64,000 nt of DNA. Source: Karalla daura (taxonomy: Eukaryota; Chordata; Actinopteri; Chaetodontiformes; Leiognathidae). The position numbers and the translations under genes were made by a program. The stretch's first letter is position 1; every line of letters begins with the position of its first letter. This document shows, in pieces, positions 13,263 through 39,756 of the stretch. The stretch lies in the NCBI GenBank assembly GCA_029224185.1, contig CM055201.1, positions 6,656,251 to 6,720,250 on the forward strand, in the 5' to 3' direction. The notes beneath the pieces are model-generated. The model did not search any database. It saw nothing but the letters and a program-made list of their open reading frames with translations, and was not told the origin of the DNA.

Positions 13263-14675
13263 TTAGGCGTAGGCTGCGACCGCCGTCAGGATCTGTATGG
13301 CCATGGAGACGCAGGGGATCTGAGCCACGGTGTAGGACAGGGAGCGGGTAGGTGCGCGCAGGGCAAACAGGTAGGCCACGCTGTGCAGCATCCGGCCCAG
13401 GAAGAACACCAGGAAGTGGAGGCGGGCCACCGACAATGAGGGGCCCGTCATGGAGTAGATGGCACCCAGGAAGAGGAAGGGGTAGATATTTTCCATGTCG
13501 TTGTTGTGCGCTCTAGCAGTGGGGAAATAAAAAAGGAGAAAGTGACTTAATTTCACTGTGCTGACTCAGATCCTGGATGATGCGGATGTGTCTTTTTTTC
13601 TTTTCTTTGGTACGGGTGGTGACGCAACACTGTGGATTCTAAGTTCGCTTTGGTCTGAATCAATAGAAAGTGATGACCTCACAAGCATGATCAAGGCTCA
13701 AATCACTGGTTTGGGTGAAAACACTCATACGTACACTCATTCATGCTCATACACTTTGAATATTGCTTAAGGTCCTGGTGAATAGTGCTATCAAATCACC
13801 TCTCTGTAGGGTACTCTAGTGTCCTTCCACAGTCCAAAAACATAGCTGTATAAGCTGTCTCCTCTTGGCTTCTAGCCTGGCCCAAGTTTGTCCACCGCTC
13901 TGTTCCTCTGCTTCCTCTCCACTCACTGCACTGTTTTGATTGTATTATTTTAAAGAATCCAGTCCACCTCTCAGGTTGTGCAGAGACTGCACTGTAAAAG
14001 CAGACGAGGGGGCCCGCGGAGTGTTACAGCAGGTCAGCATCAGGAATTCATCCTGCCAGAGGTTAATTTGGGGTCTGAAATGGACGGAGGACTGAGCAGT
14101 AGATGGACGGGTGAGGAAAAAGCAGAAGGGGAAAGTTTTCGCTTGCAGAAAAACATCTGCATTCTTGGCTGTTATCACGCATCCTTCTCTGACAAGTGAA
14201 AACAAAGCTGCGTGGTGCAGACTGCCAGTGGCACTAATTGCTCCTCATGTTGACTTTACTGAGGTGGAAATGTAAAAACTTTCAAAACATTCAATTATCA
14301 AAGCAAGACTTCTGTCACTATTTAACCTCTCACATTGAAGGTCATCTCTGCGTTTGCGTAATACTTAAGAAACAGGAAAGCTATTGGGCAAGATGTGTTG
14401 TCAGAGGAAAGTACAAGTATTTATTTATATACATAGTCATATATTAGGAAACATTTTGGTAATTTTTCTGTCATTTTTGTCCAAACGTACACAGTAAAAA
14501 TGACATCGGAGCTGCGATACAAAAGAGAGGCATTCTTTGCTTAAACAAAGGATGAGAGAGCAATACTAATAAATAGAAGACTGCAGACACGCACACTACT
14601 TTTTGATTGGATTGTGTATTTGTATTTGTACCTTTACCTTTATAAAGGATCTGAGTATTTCTTGTATAAATCTTA

Positions 14676-14743
<68 letters not shown>

Positions 14744-15319
14744 CATGTATGTATGTATGTATGTATGTATGTATGTATGTATGTATGTATGTATGTATGT
14801 ATGTATGTATGTATGTATGTATGTATGTATTTCTTCAAATCTAAGTGTCTTCTGTTTATGTGTATATGTGTATTGGTATCTTTATCGATATAAGGACCTA
14901 AGGGTCTTACTCTACTCTACTGGGTGCTTCAGCCCAAGAGGTTAATAGTGATTATTCTCCCATCTAGACCCAGTTCATCCAAAATAAAACTTGTGACTTA
15001 TTTTCTACTTTCTAATGTCTCTCACCTCCTGCATCTCTCCACGTAGGGATCCTCTCTGTGGTACTGCAGACCTCCGTGTCTCAGCGCGTCCTCGGGATTG
15101 GCAAAAGCCTTCGCAGGGGTGAAAACATTTGCATGAGTGAAAACAAAAACCAAGAGAGAAAATGCGTCCATGCGTGCCCTGCGCCCTTGGCACTGCACTC
15201 ACCTTCTTACGCAGCCGCACTTGGCCCGTGATGATGGCGATGATGTACATTTTAACCACCAGGAGGACGCCGTAGAAGACAAAGCACGAGAAAACTTCAT
15301 TTCTGATCAGCAAAGCCAT
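13263..15319 (-). CDS. PTGES: Prostaglandin E synthase 1 (mPGES-1, MAPEG family)
   Basis: Converts PGH2 to PGE2 using glutathione; a trimeric four-helix membrane enzyme of the ER/perinuclear membrane. Minus-strand exons: 15319-15203 (MALLIRNEVF to GQVRLRKK), 15108-15026 (AFANPEDALRHGG to ERCR) and 13512-13263 (AHNNDMENIYPFLF to stop). Total 450 nt, 149 aa; human is 152 aa. Helix 1 (SCFVFYGVLLVVKMYIIAII) is clear. Family residues by human numbering: Arg38, Asp49, Asn74, Glu77, Arg110, His113, Tyr117, Arg126, Ser127 and Tyr130 are present. Arg73, normally next to Asn74, is Asn here. The start is the only Met in frame before helix 1. In human, PTGES and USP20 are also near neighbours, which supports orthology. 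Confidence 0.95.
14675..14830. repeat. Compound microsatellite (GT)n-(TA)n-(ATGT)n
   Basis: GT run, then TA run, then about 28 units of ATGT, inside PTGES intron 2 (13513-15025). Regular open frames of Tyr-Val-Cys-Met type across it are artefacts. Confidence 0.97.
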
Positions 15320-18018
15320 TCTTGTGAGGTTTGGAAGCGATGTCCGTGCGTAAAAACCGCAGAGGAGAAGTGAGCGAGGTTGGGAGGAGAGGGGGAGGCT
15401 TTTAATGCCTTTTCCCCGTGGTGCCTCCACCCCCCCATCCACTCACCCCGAGTCTCTCGCTCTTCTCTGGGGCGGAGAGAGAGAAAGAGAGAGAGAGAGA
15501 GGAGGAGGGGAAACTTTCATTGATGATTCGTCCCAGTCAGAGCACATAGTGTAAGAGTGTACAAATACGTCCCCTGAGGCTGTAGGACACAAGTCAGGAG
15601 GGGTGCAGGTGGAGCTGTACTGTAAAGATACTAGAGTAATAGAAATACACAATAATCGTGTTTCATTATATGCTGCACTTTTTTCTTTTAAATCTCAACC
15701 TGAAAAGTAACTTCTCACTCCAGCTCTTACAAGAATTGTGGGGAAACCACAGAATTTGCTTTTGTCAAACCATAGCGCTGTAGAACCACCAATGTAAACC
15801 ACATGTAAAATTAGTTAAATGTGGAATTAACAACTATGGGATGTTATTTCATTTCACAATAGTCTACTTCTACACAGCCGCAACACTATTTTCCCTAGAA
15901 GATACGATGATTTTGTCTAACATGTCTCAACGCTTTTTAATGACACAGTCCACACTTCCTGTATGATAAATTGTTATTGCCATTTGCAAGAGGAAATTTA
16001 TTGGTGTAACTGGAAAAGTAATGTTTCATTCATGATTCATGATAGATTGATAAAGAGTTTGGAAGGCAGTAATATGTTCCCCCGAGGCTACAGAATATAA
16101 CAGAGTGTGATTACTATGTCTGAGAGTGATAAAGACAGAGACATACACATAAAAAGGGAAAAATGTGATAAACAATAACATTAACACAAAAGACCAACCC
16201 TAACCCTAAAACTTACCGCTAAACCCTAAACCTGTATGTATGTACATACAAATACAAAAGTAAATGTAACATTTACTGTGATAGCTGTTAGAGCAATACA
16301 TTGTGCTATATTTTACTTTGAAGTACTAGATGTACACAAACACGCATACTGTACACATACATACAAAAAAGAAGTGCTACACAGATGTTATAAACCTCAA
16401 ATTTTTACTCAAGTCAAAGTATTCTACATGACTTTTCTTCTCAGTATCAGTTAAGTATAGTCAAAAATTTTCAGCTTCCCCCGTCTTGGTTTAGGGTCAA
16501 TGTGAGAACTTGTCAGAGGCTCTTTTAGAGTTAATTGTGTTAAATTCACCTTCACACACACTTGTCTGAACTCCTAGATGACTCATGGTCTACAGCGTAA
16601 CCAGTGCACGTGTGGACGGTCACTGCTGGCACAACATGGGCAGAGCAGCGGGTTGCAAAACAGGAAAAACTTCCAAGGTGATTTCTGTTCTAGTGATGCC
16701 ATCTTCCGAGAGCTACTGGGTTTCTCAACAGTGCAGTGTGTCATCATTAGAAGCAGCAGTGTGTTAAGAAAACGTAGGGGCGATGACAGCAGGGCTGTGT
16801 GACCTCTCCAAGCACCATTATGGCCAATAATCCATATAGTGGTCGAAGTTGTGCTTAGATGTCTTACTGGAGCAGGCTCTGCCAGGAAAAGTAAACAGGC
16901 CCATACATTATCTGACCCATCTCGTATTTTAACAGTGTCACACTGGTCTGCTGGAGCTAGTATGGGTCTTAGTGAAGCGTCGCACATAACGTAACTAATC
17001 TGCTGTGATCTGCACAGAACCTGCGGCTTAAGTGCTTACAGGAATATATCCTTTGTGTCAGGCTGTTATATCAATTATCAGTCATCTGGATTGTTTATTA
17101 CTTCCAGAAGGTCATTAGCATATCATGTGAACATGAAGATCATCCATCTACATCCATCTGTCAAAATCTGTCAGTTACTTCCTTCCCTTGTTCCTCCTTT
17201 GCACTCCCTACATGTGATTTCCTCTCCCCCCTCAAAAACTCCAAAGTAGTTTTAGTAGTTGCTAAATAGGGGCTTTCATGGGGGACTGTAATAGGGGCTA
17301 AACAGTTTTTCTGAGTGTGAATTTGACCAGGCAACCTCAATTCCAGTCAGTTCTGTATCTCCGTAACTATCCTATATGAAACAATAGCCCCCAATAAATA
17401 CTTATAAATACCAAAAAAAAAGTATTTGTAGTTATTAACTTACTGATTAAACATTAACTAGTGTTTTTCTTTTTATTCCAGCATATGTTTTTAATTTCAG
17501 ATCATAGCTGATTTTATGGCAGTTGCTTTGAACTGTCTTTGATTGTCGTGTTTTTGTTACCTCATGTAGCACTTTGAGCTTTTAATCAAAATGTAAAATA
17601 CTTAATATATACATTGTATTTTTATTATTGCACATACAGAGATAAAATCGGACTAATGTACTCATGTATTAAAATCCAAGTAACTGTGATGCCAAATGTC
17701 CTTTTTCCACATCTGAATACAGTAACTTATATTCTTTATTTCCTATCAGTTGTGCTTTATCAGCTTCCTCTAACAGAACACATCGTACAAGAATTAATCA
17801 CGTCCAATCTTGTGCCACTAACGTCACCCACACTGGGAATTGCCTCCATTGTAGGCTTACAAATGTGTCACGTCTTTCCGAGGATGTCTGAAGATTTCAC
17901 CTGCACTCGGACAAAAACAACGTGTCTCAACATCCTTTATTGTCCACAGACCACATTTCCGCTCTTCTCCACTGTGTTTATCCAAACGTCGGCTTTGCGT
18001 CTCTCCGCAGGTCGGCCA
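15320..18018. other. PTGES upstream region and intergenic spacer
   Basis: Holds the PTGES 5' UTR and promoter, not resolvable by eye, including a (GA)n stretch near 15476-15502. The rest is AT-rich sequence without a convincing gene. Two minus-strand AATAAA motifs (17735-17740 and 17936-17941) could serve the coding exon upstream at 18019-18255. Confidence 0.5.
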
Positions 18019-18255
18019 TCAGCCGTCGATGTCCTGCTGGTTCTGCCAGTCCAAGGTGAGAGAGCTGCCGGAGCTGGTGTCGTCGCAGCAGTCCTCCGCG
18101 TCCGAGAACGACGACATGTAGTGCAGGCCCGTCACCCGGTGGTAGCCGCCCTGCAGCATCTGAGGGTAGGAGGCTAGCTCCATGGCTCTGCGCCCGGTCC
18201 GGCCCGCCCTCACGGTCCACATGTCCACCAGCTGGGAGCACATGGCACAGCCCAT
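18019..18255 (-). CDS. Unrecognised coding exon (terminal exon or small gene)
   Basis: A 78-codon minus-strand frame from ATG at 18255 to TGA at 18019-18021. Third codon positions are overwhelmingly G or C, unlike the flanks, which argues for real coding. The product starts MGCAMCSQLVDMW and has GGYHRVTGLHYMSSFSD, an acidic/Cys patch (DAEDCCDD) and a C-terminus LDWQNQQDIDG. No signal peptide, membrane segment or known motif was seen. The sequence just 5' is a (CA)n run ending in CAG, a plausible splice acceptor, so this may be the last exon of a longer gene. I found no earlier exon by eye. A minus-strand AATAAA at 17936-17941 would give a very short 3' UTR. I do not recognise the family. Confidence 0.6.
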   Translation of the reverse strand: MGCAMCSQLVDMWTVRAGRTGRRAMELASYPQMLQGGYHRVTGLHYMSSFSDAEDCCDDTSSGSSLTLDWQNQQDIDG

Positions 18256-18256
18256 G

Positions 18257-33642
<15,386 letters not shown>

Positions 33643-34622
33643 GGCTTACTCACTCTTTTCAGGGGGACCTCTGCTGACAGCGGTAATAACAAGCTGTTAT
33701 AAAAACAACAACAACAACAGCAACAACAAAATCTACTGTGGAAATTCAGATGTTGGAGCTAAAGCTAGCTGCATCATCTTCAAAGAGCTACCCCCAAAAC
33801 CCTCAACACAGCTCTGAAAACTGAGACATAAATCAGAAACCAACAGTTTCTGACAGCAGTGCTGTCTGGTCCATCGTTTCACGACACAAAAAAAAGAAAA
33901 GATAAAGACATTAACTCCCAGGATCTTGAACAGATCTGCAAAGTGGAGGGCCTACGTACCTACCTACCTACCTACCTAGCAATCATCTCGATGACAACAT
34001 TAGTTATGAATGGACGATCATTACCAACAGGAGCGACTGCTGCGGTGGTAAACGATGTTCCTCATTCTTCGTAGACACGGTCCATTCTGGGAGGCGACAC
34101 AGTGTCACCGAGGTTTCGAGGAGCAGAGCCGTGCTGAGCAGAGCCAGGCAAGGCGATACCCCGGCCCACCATCCCCAAACATCTCCCCCTCCTTCCTCCT
34201 CGCGTCCACGACACGTCCCGCAACGTCACGACGCAGAGACGACGTTGAACGCAAGAAAACACCGCTTTTAAAAATTATTTCTCTCATCCCACCATTTCTC
34301 AGTCGTTATCAGGCGTTTCACAAGTGCAATGATAAAATATACGCGGGTGCATATATACAAGTATTTAGTTAGCTTGGTTTTCGGAATGTTTTGGGGGTGT
34401 TCATTTGTTTTATCGTTGTTTAATGTCTTGTTATTTTGATCGTTATGAAGCGTTATCCCGGCATATAACGGTAAACACGTCTATTTGCGGAAGTGACGAA
34501 CTGTACGTCAGTTAAATCGCCATGGACGCCATATTGACTCCGTCCTCCATATTACTAGTGGCAATGTGGAGGGCTGGATCCCGAGAAAGACGCAGACTAG
34601 TGTGTTTCTTTTGTCTTTGTTC

Positions 34623-34623
<1 letters not shown>

Positions 34624-34669
<46 letters not shown>
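34624..34669. repeat. (AC)n microsatellite
   Basis: Pure AC run of 46 bases. Confidence 0.97.
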
Positions 34670-34670
<1 letters not shown>

Positions 34671-35097
34671 AAGGGATATATGTAAAATATCTAAAATAAA
34701 CAACCTCAGATTTCTGTCCAGCAGGCTCACAGTCATAACTTAACTGTGCAACATATTGCCATACTCTCACGACCTCCTCTTGGCATCAATTGCATCAAAT
34801 TTGTAATCAAATGTAGCTGTACAGGATATTGTAGTTAAACCAGACATGGAAATGTTCTCCTTTTCCTGTACTATATCCTCATTTACCTCAATATCATCAG
34901 CATACCTTTTAGTCCCTATTTCTAGCAGGTTGTTAAAATAAGTATTTCCCCTATTTTACTACCTTCCGTAGTGACATGATCTTACACTTGCCTCTATCAT
35001 CATTGTAAGGAACCTGGTTGTTGAATCGTGTCATTTGGCTGCCATGTAAAACTCATTTCAAGGACTGCCTACTTTAAGGACTGCGACGTTGAAATGG

Positions 35098-35195
35098 AAA
35101 GAAAAGAAAAGAAAAGAAAAGAAAAGAAAAGAAAAGAAAAGAAAAGAAAAGAAAAGAAAAGAAAAGAAAAGAAAAGAAAAGAAAAGAAAAGAAAA
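35098..35195. repeat. (GAAAA)n pentanucleotide microsatellite
   Basis: About 19 perfect units of GAAAA. It encodes Lys/Arg-rich frames on plus and Phe-rich frames on minus, both artefacts. Confidence 0.97.
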
Positions 35196-35647
35196 ACAAG
35201 TCCTCTATGCTGGACAGAGGTAACAGCAACCAGTGATAAACACTGTTCTGTTGACACCCTGTACCAGAAAGAGTGCAGCAACAATTAAACAATAAATATA
35301 TATTTTTTATTTATAAAACACATTTTATACACAAGGCAGACTCAGTGTGCTTTACAAAGATTAAAACAGTTATAATACAGTGCAATAATGGTGGACACCC
35401 CCTGCCCTTAGATCTTTGCATCAGGTAAGGAAAAACTACCAAGAGAATCCCTGACAGGGAAAGAAAATGGGAAAAATGTCAGAGTGAGAGACGGAGGACC
35501 TTGACAAGGACCTTGGACAAGGACCTCACTGTAAATAAAAAATCTGAGCTGATAGTACTACAGGGTTTGAGAAGCAGAGAAGATGATGAGAGTATACAGG
35601 AAGGCAGGAAAATGAAATTAACAATTTCTTTGCTTATACTCACAGTT

Positions 35648-35695
35648 AATTCAAGATATCTAAAAACTATGTAGACAATGTAGATATCTTGAATT
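35648..35695. repeat. Perfect 15-bp inverted repeat in a GATATC-rich element
   Basis: Arms 35648-35662 (aattcaagatatcta) and 35681-35695 are exact reverse complements with an 18-base loop. Several further GATATC palindromes lie up to about 35875. Looks like a decayed fold-back repeat. Confidence 0.7.
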
Positions 35696-36194
35696 GAGAG
35701 CATCTACAGATATCTTTAAATGGAAATGTGACTAGGCATAATTCAATTATGGATATCTACAATTCAGATAATCTTTTTCTGAAAATATTCTCATTTCATT
35801 GTACAGGAAACTGTTCAATGACAATAAAACTCTTAAATCTCGAATCTGCTTTGTAGATATCTGTATCTATACGTGCACATGTAACCCATACACGAGTAGC
35901 AAACATGTTCTGAATTTGACTTGTCAAAATTTAATTACAGATATATTAAATTACAGTTTTGACTAGGTAAAATCAGTCTGCAGATACCACTGATGAATAT
36001 CCAGTGTAGTTAATGAATTAAAATGAAAGGGGCTTGCCATAGCCGCCTTAGGGAAAATGCTTTTTCGGGCACAGTGGATCTTCTATTGCAGTACCACGGG
36101 TGGCCATTGGGTCGGCCGGCAGAGGGCGTACATCAGCGTTTACGTCACCGCGGCGCAAACCTCGCGGTATTTACGCTACCCAGAATGCCTCGGT

Positions 36195-36207
36195 CTTCCT
36201 TTCTGCC
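36195..36207 (+). promoter_or_regulatory. 5'-TOP tract of RPL7A
   Basis: Pyrimidine tract cttcctttctgcc begins 22 bases before the RPL7A start codon. Vertebrate ribosomal protein mRNAs start at a C inside such a tract, which makes translation mTOR-dependent. The exact start site is inferred. Confidence 0.6.
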
Positions 36208-36216
36208 TCAACCGAC

Positions 36217-39175
36217 ATGGTGGGTACATAGCTCTTCTTCCCGAGGAACATCTTTACGTGCTCTATCTGTCTGCATCCTTGCGTTTGTTTAGTGTTGAAG
36301 CTTTTACATTGTACATATCATTAGGATAGACTCTACTGGTGCGCGTCAAGTAGGTATTTTATGTCGATGTTGTGATTTTTGGTTGCATTTTGTCGTTCTG
36401 TGGTGGAGCCGGTATGTGTAGCACCGTGGCTATCGACTGGAGTTGAAGTTAACGTGGTGGTGGGTTATTTGGTTGGTTGGTGGGTTGAAGTTAACGCTTC
36501 GTTTTCAACATTTTTCTTCTCAAAGCTTGACTTTGGGTTGCCAGTATCTACTTCGTAGTTGTAAGAACTTTTCTAGTTGCTTCTTGAGCTTAGTAGCTAG
36601 TGTTAGCAACGCTGGCCTGATTCTAGCGAGGAAAGCTAATGCAAACGCTAGCCTACGTTTCTCCATAGCTAATCCACGTTTGGCGTCCGTGGTGGCCGTG
36701 TATCGCGTTTGATTTAGTTCAGTTTAAAGATGGAAGCTTGGTAGCTGTCGTTGATTATCTGACTACCAATACAACCCCCAAAAACTGGAGGTAAACGAAC
36801 ATGGCTACGTTGATAACCTTGCATACTTGTAAATGCTTTGGATCATGATCATCTGCAATATAGTCGAGGATGCTGATCTGTATAAGAATAACTGAACAGT
36901 GGAAAATGTAGGGCATGCCAAAGCATAAGAATGATTGAGTAATTGCTATGCCTGTGAAGTTTCTTTGATATCTTGTACTATTCTAATTTTGGTGCTTGGG
37001 AGCAAAGTGTATGTGGTTCAATACGGAAGAATCGAGTGTTACAATGAGTCATTGCTTTCAGTGAAGTTATGCTTGTTCAGTGGTCTTACTGTTTGTTACA
37101 TAGCAATCTATAGTGCCCCATGTACATGCCTATTTCTTGTTATAAAAGCATGTGCTCATGTTGTGTAGTCCTGATGTATTTTGCTTGCGAATCCTAACTT
37201 TGCCTTTCTCATTCTGCAGCCTAAAGGAAAGAAGGCTAAGGGGAAGAAGGTGGCACCGGCCCCTTCTGTGGCCAAGAAACATGAGGTCAAAAAAGTAGTC
37301 AACCCCCTGTTTGAGAAGAGGCCCAAAAACTTTAGCATTGGTGAGTAACATTGCCTGCGTGTTAGAGAGGTCGCAATGGTGCAGATGATGTTACCGAATA
37401 TTTGCTATCTTAAGCACAATGATGACAATTTCCCACCAAGATCGCTGATGCACCGTAGACCTGAAAGCAACAGGCTTTGTTTCAGTCTGGTGTCGGGAGG
37501 ATAAACAAATGTTGTCTCCTTCTCAGGCCAGGATATCCAGCCCAAGCGTGACTTGACACGCTTTGTGAAATGGCCTCGCTACATCCGCCTGCAGAGGCAG
37601 CGCTCCATCCTCTACAAGCGTCTCAAGGTCCCCCCTGCGATCAACCAGTTCACCCAGGCTCTGGACCGTCAGACCGGTACGCCCCAGATGCACTACACCC
37701 TGGTCCTCTGGTAGCTTAGCAAGAGAAATGAAAGAATATCTGAGTATCTATGCGGATATTATAGCCAGCAATCTATCTAGCCTGGTTAGGCTGCTGTACA
37801 CATTCAAGTGGCAGCATGGTTGTTACTTTGGCCTGGATGCAGTGATGACCTGAATTTCTTCACCTGAAACCTCCTTGATGCTTTATTGAGCTTTTTAACC
37901 CTGAGCACTGGCCAAAGTGACGCATGCAATGTGTAGTGCATTTGCAGATCGTTTCCATTCTCAGAAGATACTGTTATTGTGATCGAGACTTACTTCTATT
38001 GCACTCTGTTCTCTCACAGCCACACAGCTGTTCAAGCTGGCCCACAAGTACAGGCCAGAGACCAAGCAGGAGAAGAAGCAGAGGCTGCTCGCCCGTGCTG
38101 AGCAGAAGGCTGCCGGAAAGGGAGACGTTCCCACCAAGAGGCCCCCAGTGCTTCGTGCAGGTGAGCGACAACGAATCGTGCTTTATGAACATCGTAGCCT
38201 GGGTGCCGTACACATTCAAGTGGCGGTGTGGATGTTTCTTTGGCCTTTTTTGCAGTGATGACCTGAATTTCTTCACCTGAAACCTCCTTGATGCTTTATT
38301 GAGCTTTTTAACCCTGAGCACTGGCCAAAGTGACGCATGTGTCGGCCTCTTGCATTTGCGGATCATTTTCAGGCTCATTTACTTTGTCCCCCCGCCCCCC
38401 CAACAGGTGTGAACACTGTCACAACTCTGGTGGAGAACAAGAAGGCTCAGCTCGTCATCATTGCCCACGATGTGGATCCAATTGAGGTACGTCATTTATG
38501 CAGCGTTGGGTGCGGTTGTCCAGCGATGGTCTCTGGCAATGATGTTTGAATTTCTTCACCTGAACCCTCTGTGTAGATCAAAAACACGAGCTTTTTAACC
38601 CTGAGCAAGAGACCATGCGATAAGAATAAATTATGTATTCGGAGATGGGGAATTCTAAAGTTTCCTTTGTTCCCCTCTAGCTCGTCGTCTTCCTCCCAGC
38701 CCTGTGCCGCAAAATGGGCGTCCCATACTGCATCGTCAAGGGCAAGGCTAGACTGGGCCGACTGGTGCACAGAAAGACATGCACATCCGTTGCCTTCACA
38801 CAGACAAACCCGTAAGTTTGTTCATGATCAGGCAGTTTTAGAGGCTTAGTTTATGCTGGCATGTAACACATGACCAGCGTTGCATTAACTTGCTGTACTC
38901 TCTCCTAGTGAGGACAAAGGTGCACTTGCTAAGCTTGTGGAGGCCATCAAGACCAACTACAATGACAGATACGAGGAGGTAAGCCTCATTTCCCATCACC
39001 TGCGGCAGACCTGCTTAGATGGTTCGCTTATCAGACAACAAATTATAATTATGTCCACGTCTTTTTCCAGATCCGTCGTCACTGGGGAGGTGGCATCATG
39101 GGACCCAAGTCCACAGCCCGCATCAACAAGCTTGAGAAGGCAAAGGCCAAGGAACTGGCCACCAAGCTTGGTTAA
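36217..39175 (+). CDS. RPL7A: 60S ribosomal protein L7a (eL8)
   Basis: Structural protein of the large ribosomal subunit. Eight coding exons: 36217-36219 (ATG alone), 37220-37340, 37527-37676, 38020-38160, 38407-38486, 38681-38811, 38909-38978 and 39071-39175. The sum is 801 nt, 266 aa, identical in length to human. The start is PKGKKAKGKKVAPAPSV; the core contains RDLTRFVKWPRYIRLQRQR, the L7Ae-type RNA-binding fold (KAQLVIIAHDVDPIELVVFL, PYCIVKGKARLGRLVHRKTC) and ends KAKELATKLG. Splitting after the ATG is the conserved layout of this gene. Introns 2 to 5 host box C/D snoRNAs. It is tail-to-tail with SURF1. Confidence 0.99.
37380..37452 (+). ncRNA. SNORD24: SNORD24 (U24) in RPL7A intron 2
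   Basis: Box C/D snoRNA: terminal stem TGCA...TGCA, C box GATGATG, internal C' box TGATGAC and D box CTGA (37445-37448). The guide elements tttgctatct and ccaccaagatcg are those I remember for U24, which directs 2'-O-methylation of 28S rRNA. U24 sits in RPL7A introns in other vertebrates. Confidence 0.88.
37838..37908 (+). ncRNA. SNORD36: SNORD36-like box C/D snoRNA, RPL7A intron 3
   Basis: C box TGATGA at 37843-37848, D' CTGA, C' TTGATG, D box CTGA at 37901-37904. Outer sequences TTTGGCC and GGCCAAA plus TGC/GCA can close a stem. The guide gagctttttaac before the D box is complementary to the 18S rRNA segment GTTAAAAAGCTC, the known U36 target around A668 (human numbering). Confidence 0.85.
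38251..38321 (+). ncRNA. SNORD36: SNORD36-like box C/D snoRNA, RPL7A intron 4
   Basis: Nearly identical to the intron 3 copy, including flanks: C box TGATGA at 38256-38261, D box CTGA at 38314-38317, same 18S guide gagctttttaac. The flanking similarity shows a recent intron-to-intron duplication. Confidence 0.85.
38528..38613 (+). ncRNA. SNORD36: SNORD36-like box C/D snoRNA, RPL7A intron 5
   Basis: Diverged third copy: terminal stem ggtctct/agagacc, C box near 38540-38545 (TGATGT, one mismatch to consensus), D box CTGA at 38601-38604. The guide gagctttttaac is unchanged although the middle differs from the other two copies. Confidence 0.78.
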
Positions 39176-39184
39176 ATTGTTTGG

Positions 39185-39190
39185 AATAAA
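39185..39190 (+). terminator. RPL7A poly(A) signal
   Basis: AATAAA ten bases after the RPL7A stop codon, giving a very short 3' UTR as is usual for ribosomal protein genes. Confidence 0.85.
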
Positions 39191-39680
39191 AACTGTATGT
39201 CCTAATCGACTGGTAGTGACTTTTTTTATTCCAACATCTGATTCCTGGAAGCAGATAATCAATATGGTGATCTAGGATGGTGTGAATTTGTCTTGGTTAC
39301 CAAATTTCAAGGAATTGAAAATGAATAAAACATCCAGGAAAAAACTTGTCCTGAACAATTTAAAGTAGACTGAAAGGGCTAAGAGGCATTAACATGAATG
39401 AGCTGTGGCTAAAGGTATAAAACGTGAAGCACAACTTAAGAAATGGGAGATGTGTAACAAGTCAAAAGAAAGTCCTGGAAAATGATCTGAAAAGGAATGC
39501 TCAGGAGGATAACTGAAAGTAACTGAAGCTTTCAAAAACTGGTATCTTGAAAGACAACTTGAACACTGAAGTGATGCTCGGTTTGTCAACTGACTTCAGA
39601 GCCAGTGGATTCATCACTGAATTTTTGTTGCATCCAAAAGTTCAAATAAATGAGACGAGGAATGCATGATTTAATTTATA

Positions 39681-39686
39681 TTTATT
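39681..39686 (-). terminator. SURF1 poly(A) signal
   Basis: AATAAA on the minus strand about 70 bases past the SURF1 stop. The two convergent 3' ends (RPL7A and SURF1) leave about 480 bases of AT-rich spacer (39200-39680) with nothing recognised. Confidence 0.75.
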
Positions 39687-39756
39687 CTCCAATGTTCCAG
39701 TAGGATATTTAACTATTTACAAATTGAAACCAGCAGTTGCAGTTTACAGCAGTGAA

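Larger units (their letters stand above)
33643..36194. other. USP20 upstream region and spacer to RPL7A
   Basis: Should contain the USP20 5' UTR and promoter; a moderately CpG-rich patch lies at 34070-34260. A CCTA tetranucleotide run sits near 33955-33977. MED22/SURF5, which adjoins RPL7A in mammals, was not found here. The remainder is repeats listed separately and AT-rich sequence. Confidence 0.5.

Noticed and set aside
14596..14945. Tyr/Val/Cys/Met repeat frames
   Set aside because: Direct translation of the (ATGT)n microsatellite; also not a CRISPR array, since there are no spacers.
16190..16235. Telomere-like ccctaa units
   Set aside because: Only a few irregular units (ccctaaccctaaa, aaccctaaacc); too short for an interstitial telomere.
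17978..18060. Plus-strand mini-exon with CWFCQSK flanked by good splice sites
   Set aside because: It is opposite the GC3-biased minus-strand coding exon, whose reading is longer and more protein-like; treated as coincidence.
35028..35292. Lys-rich and Phe/Ser-rich frames
   Set aside because: Translation of the (GAAAA)n repeat.
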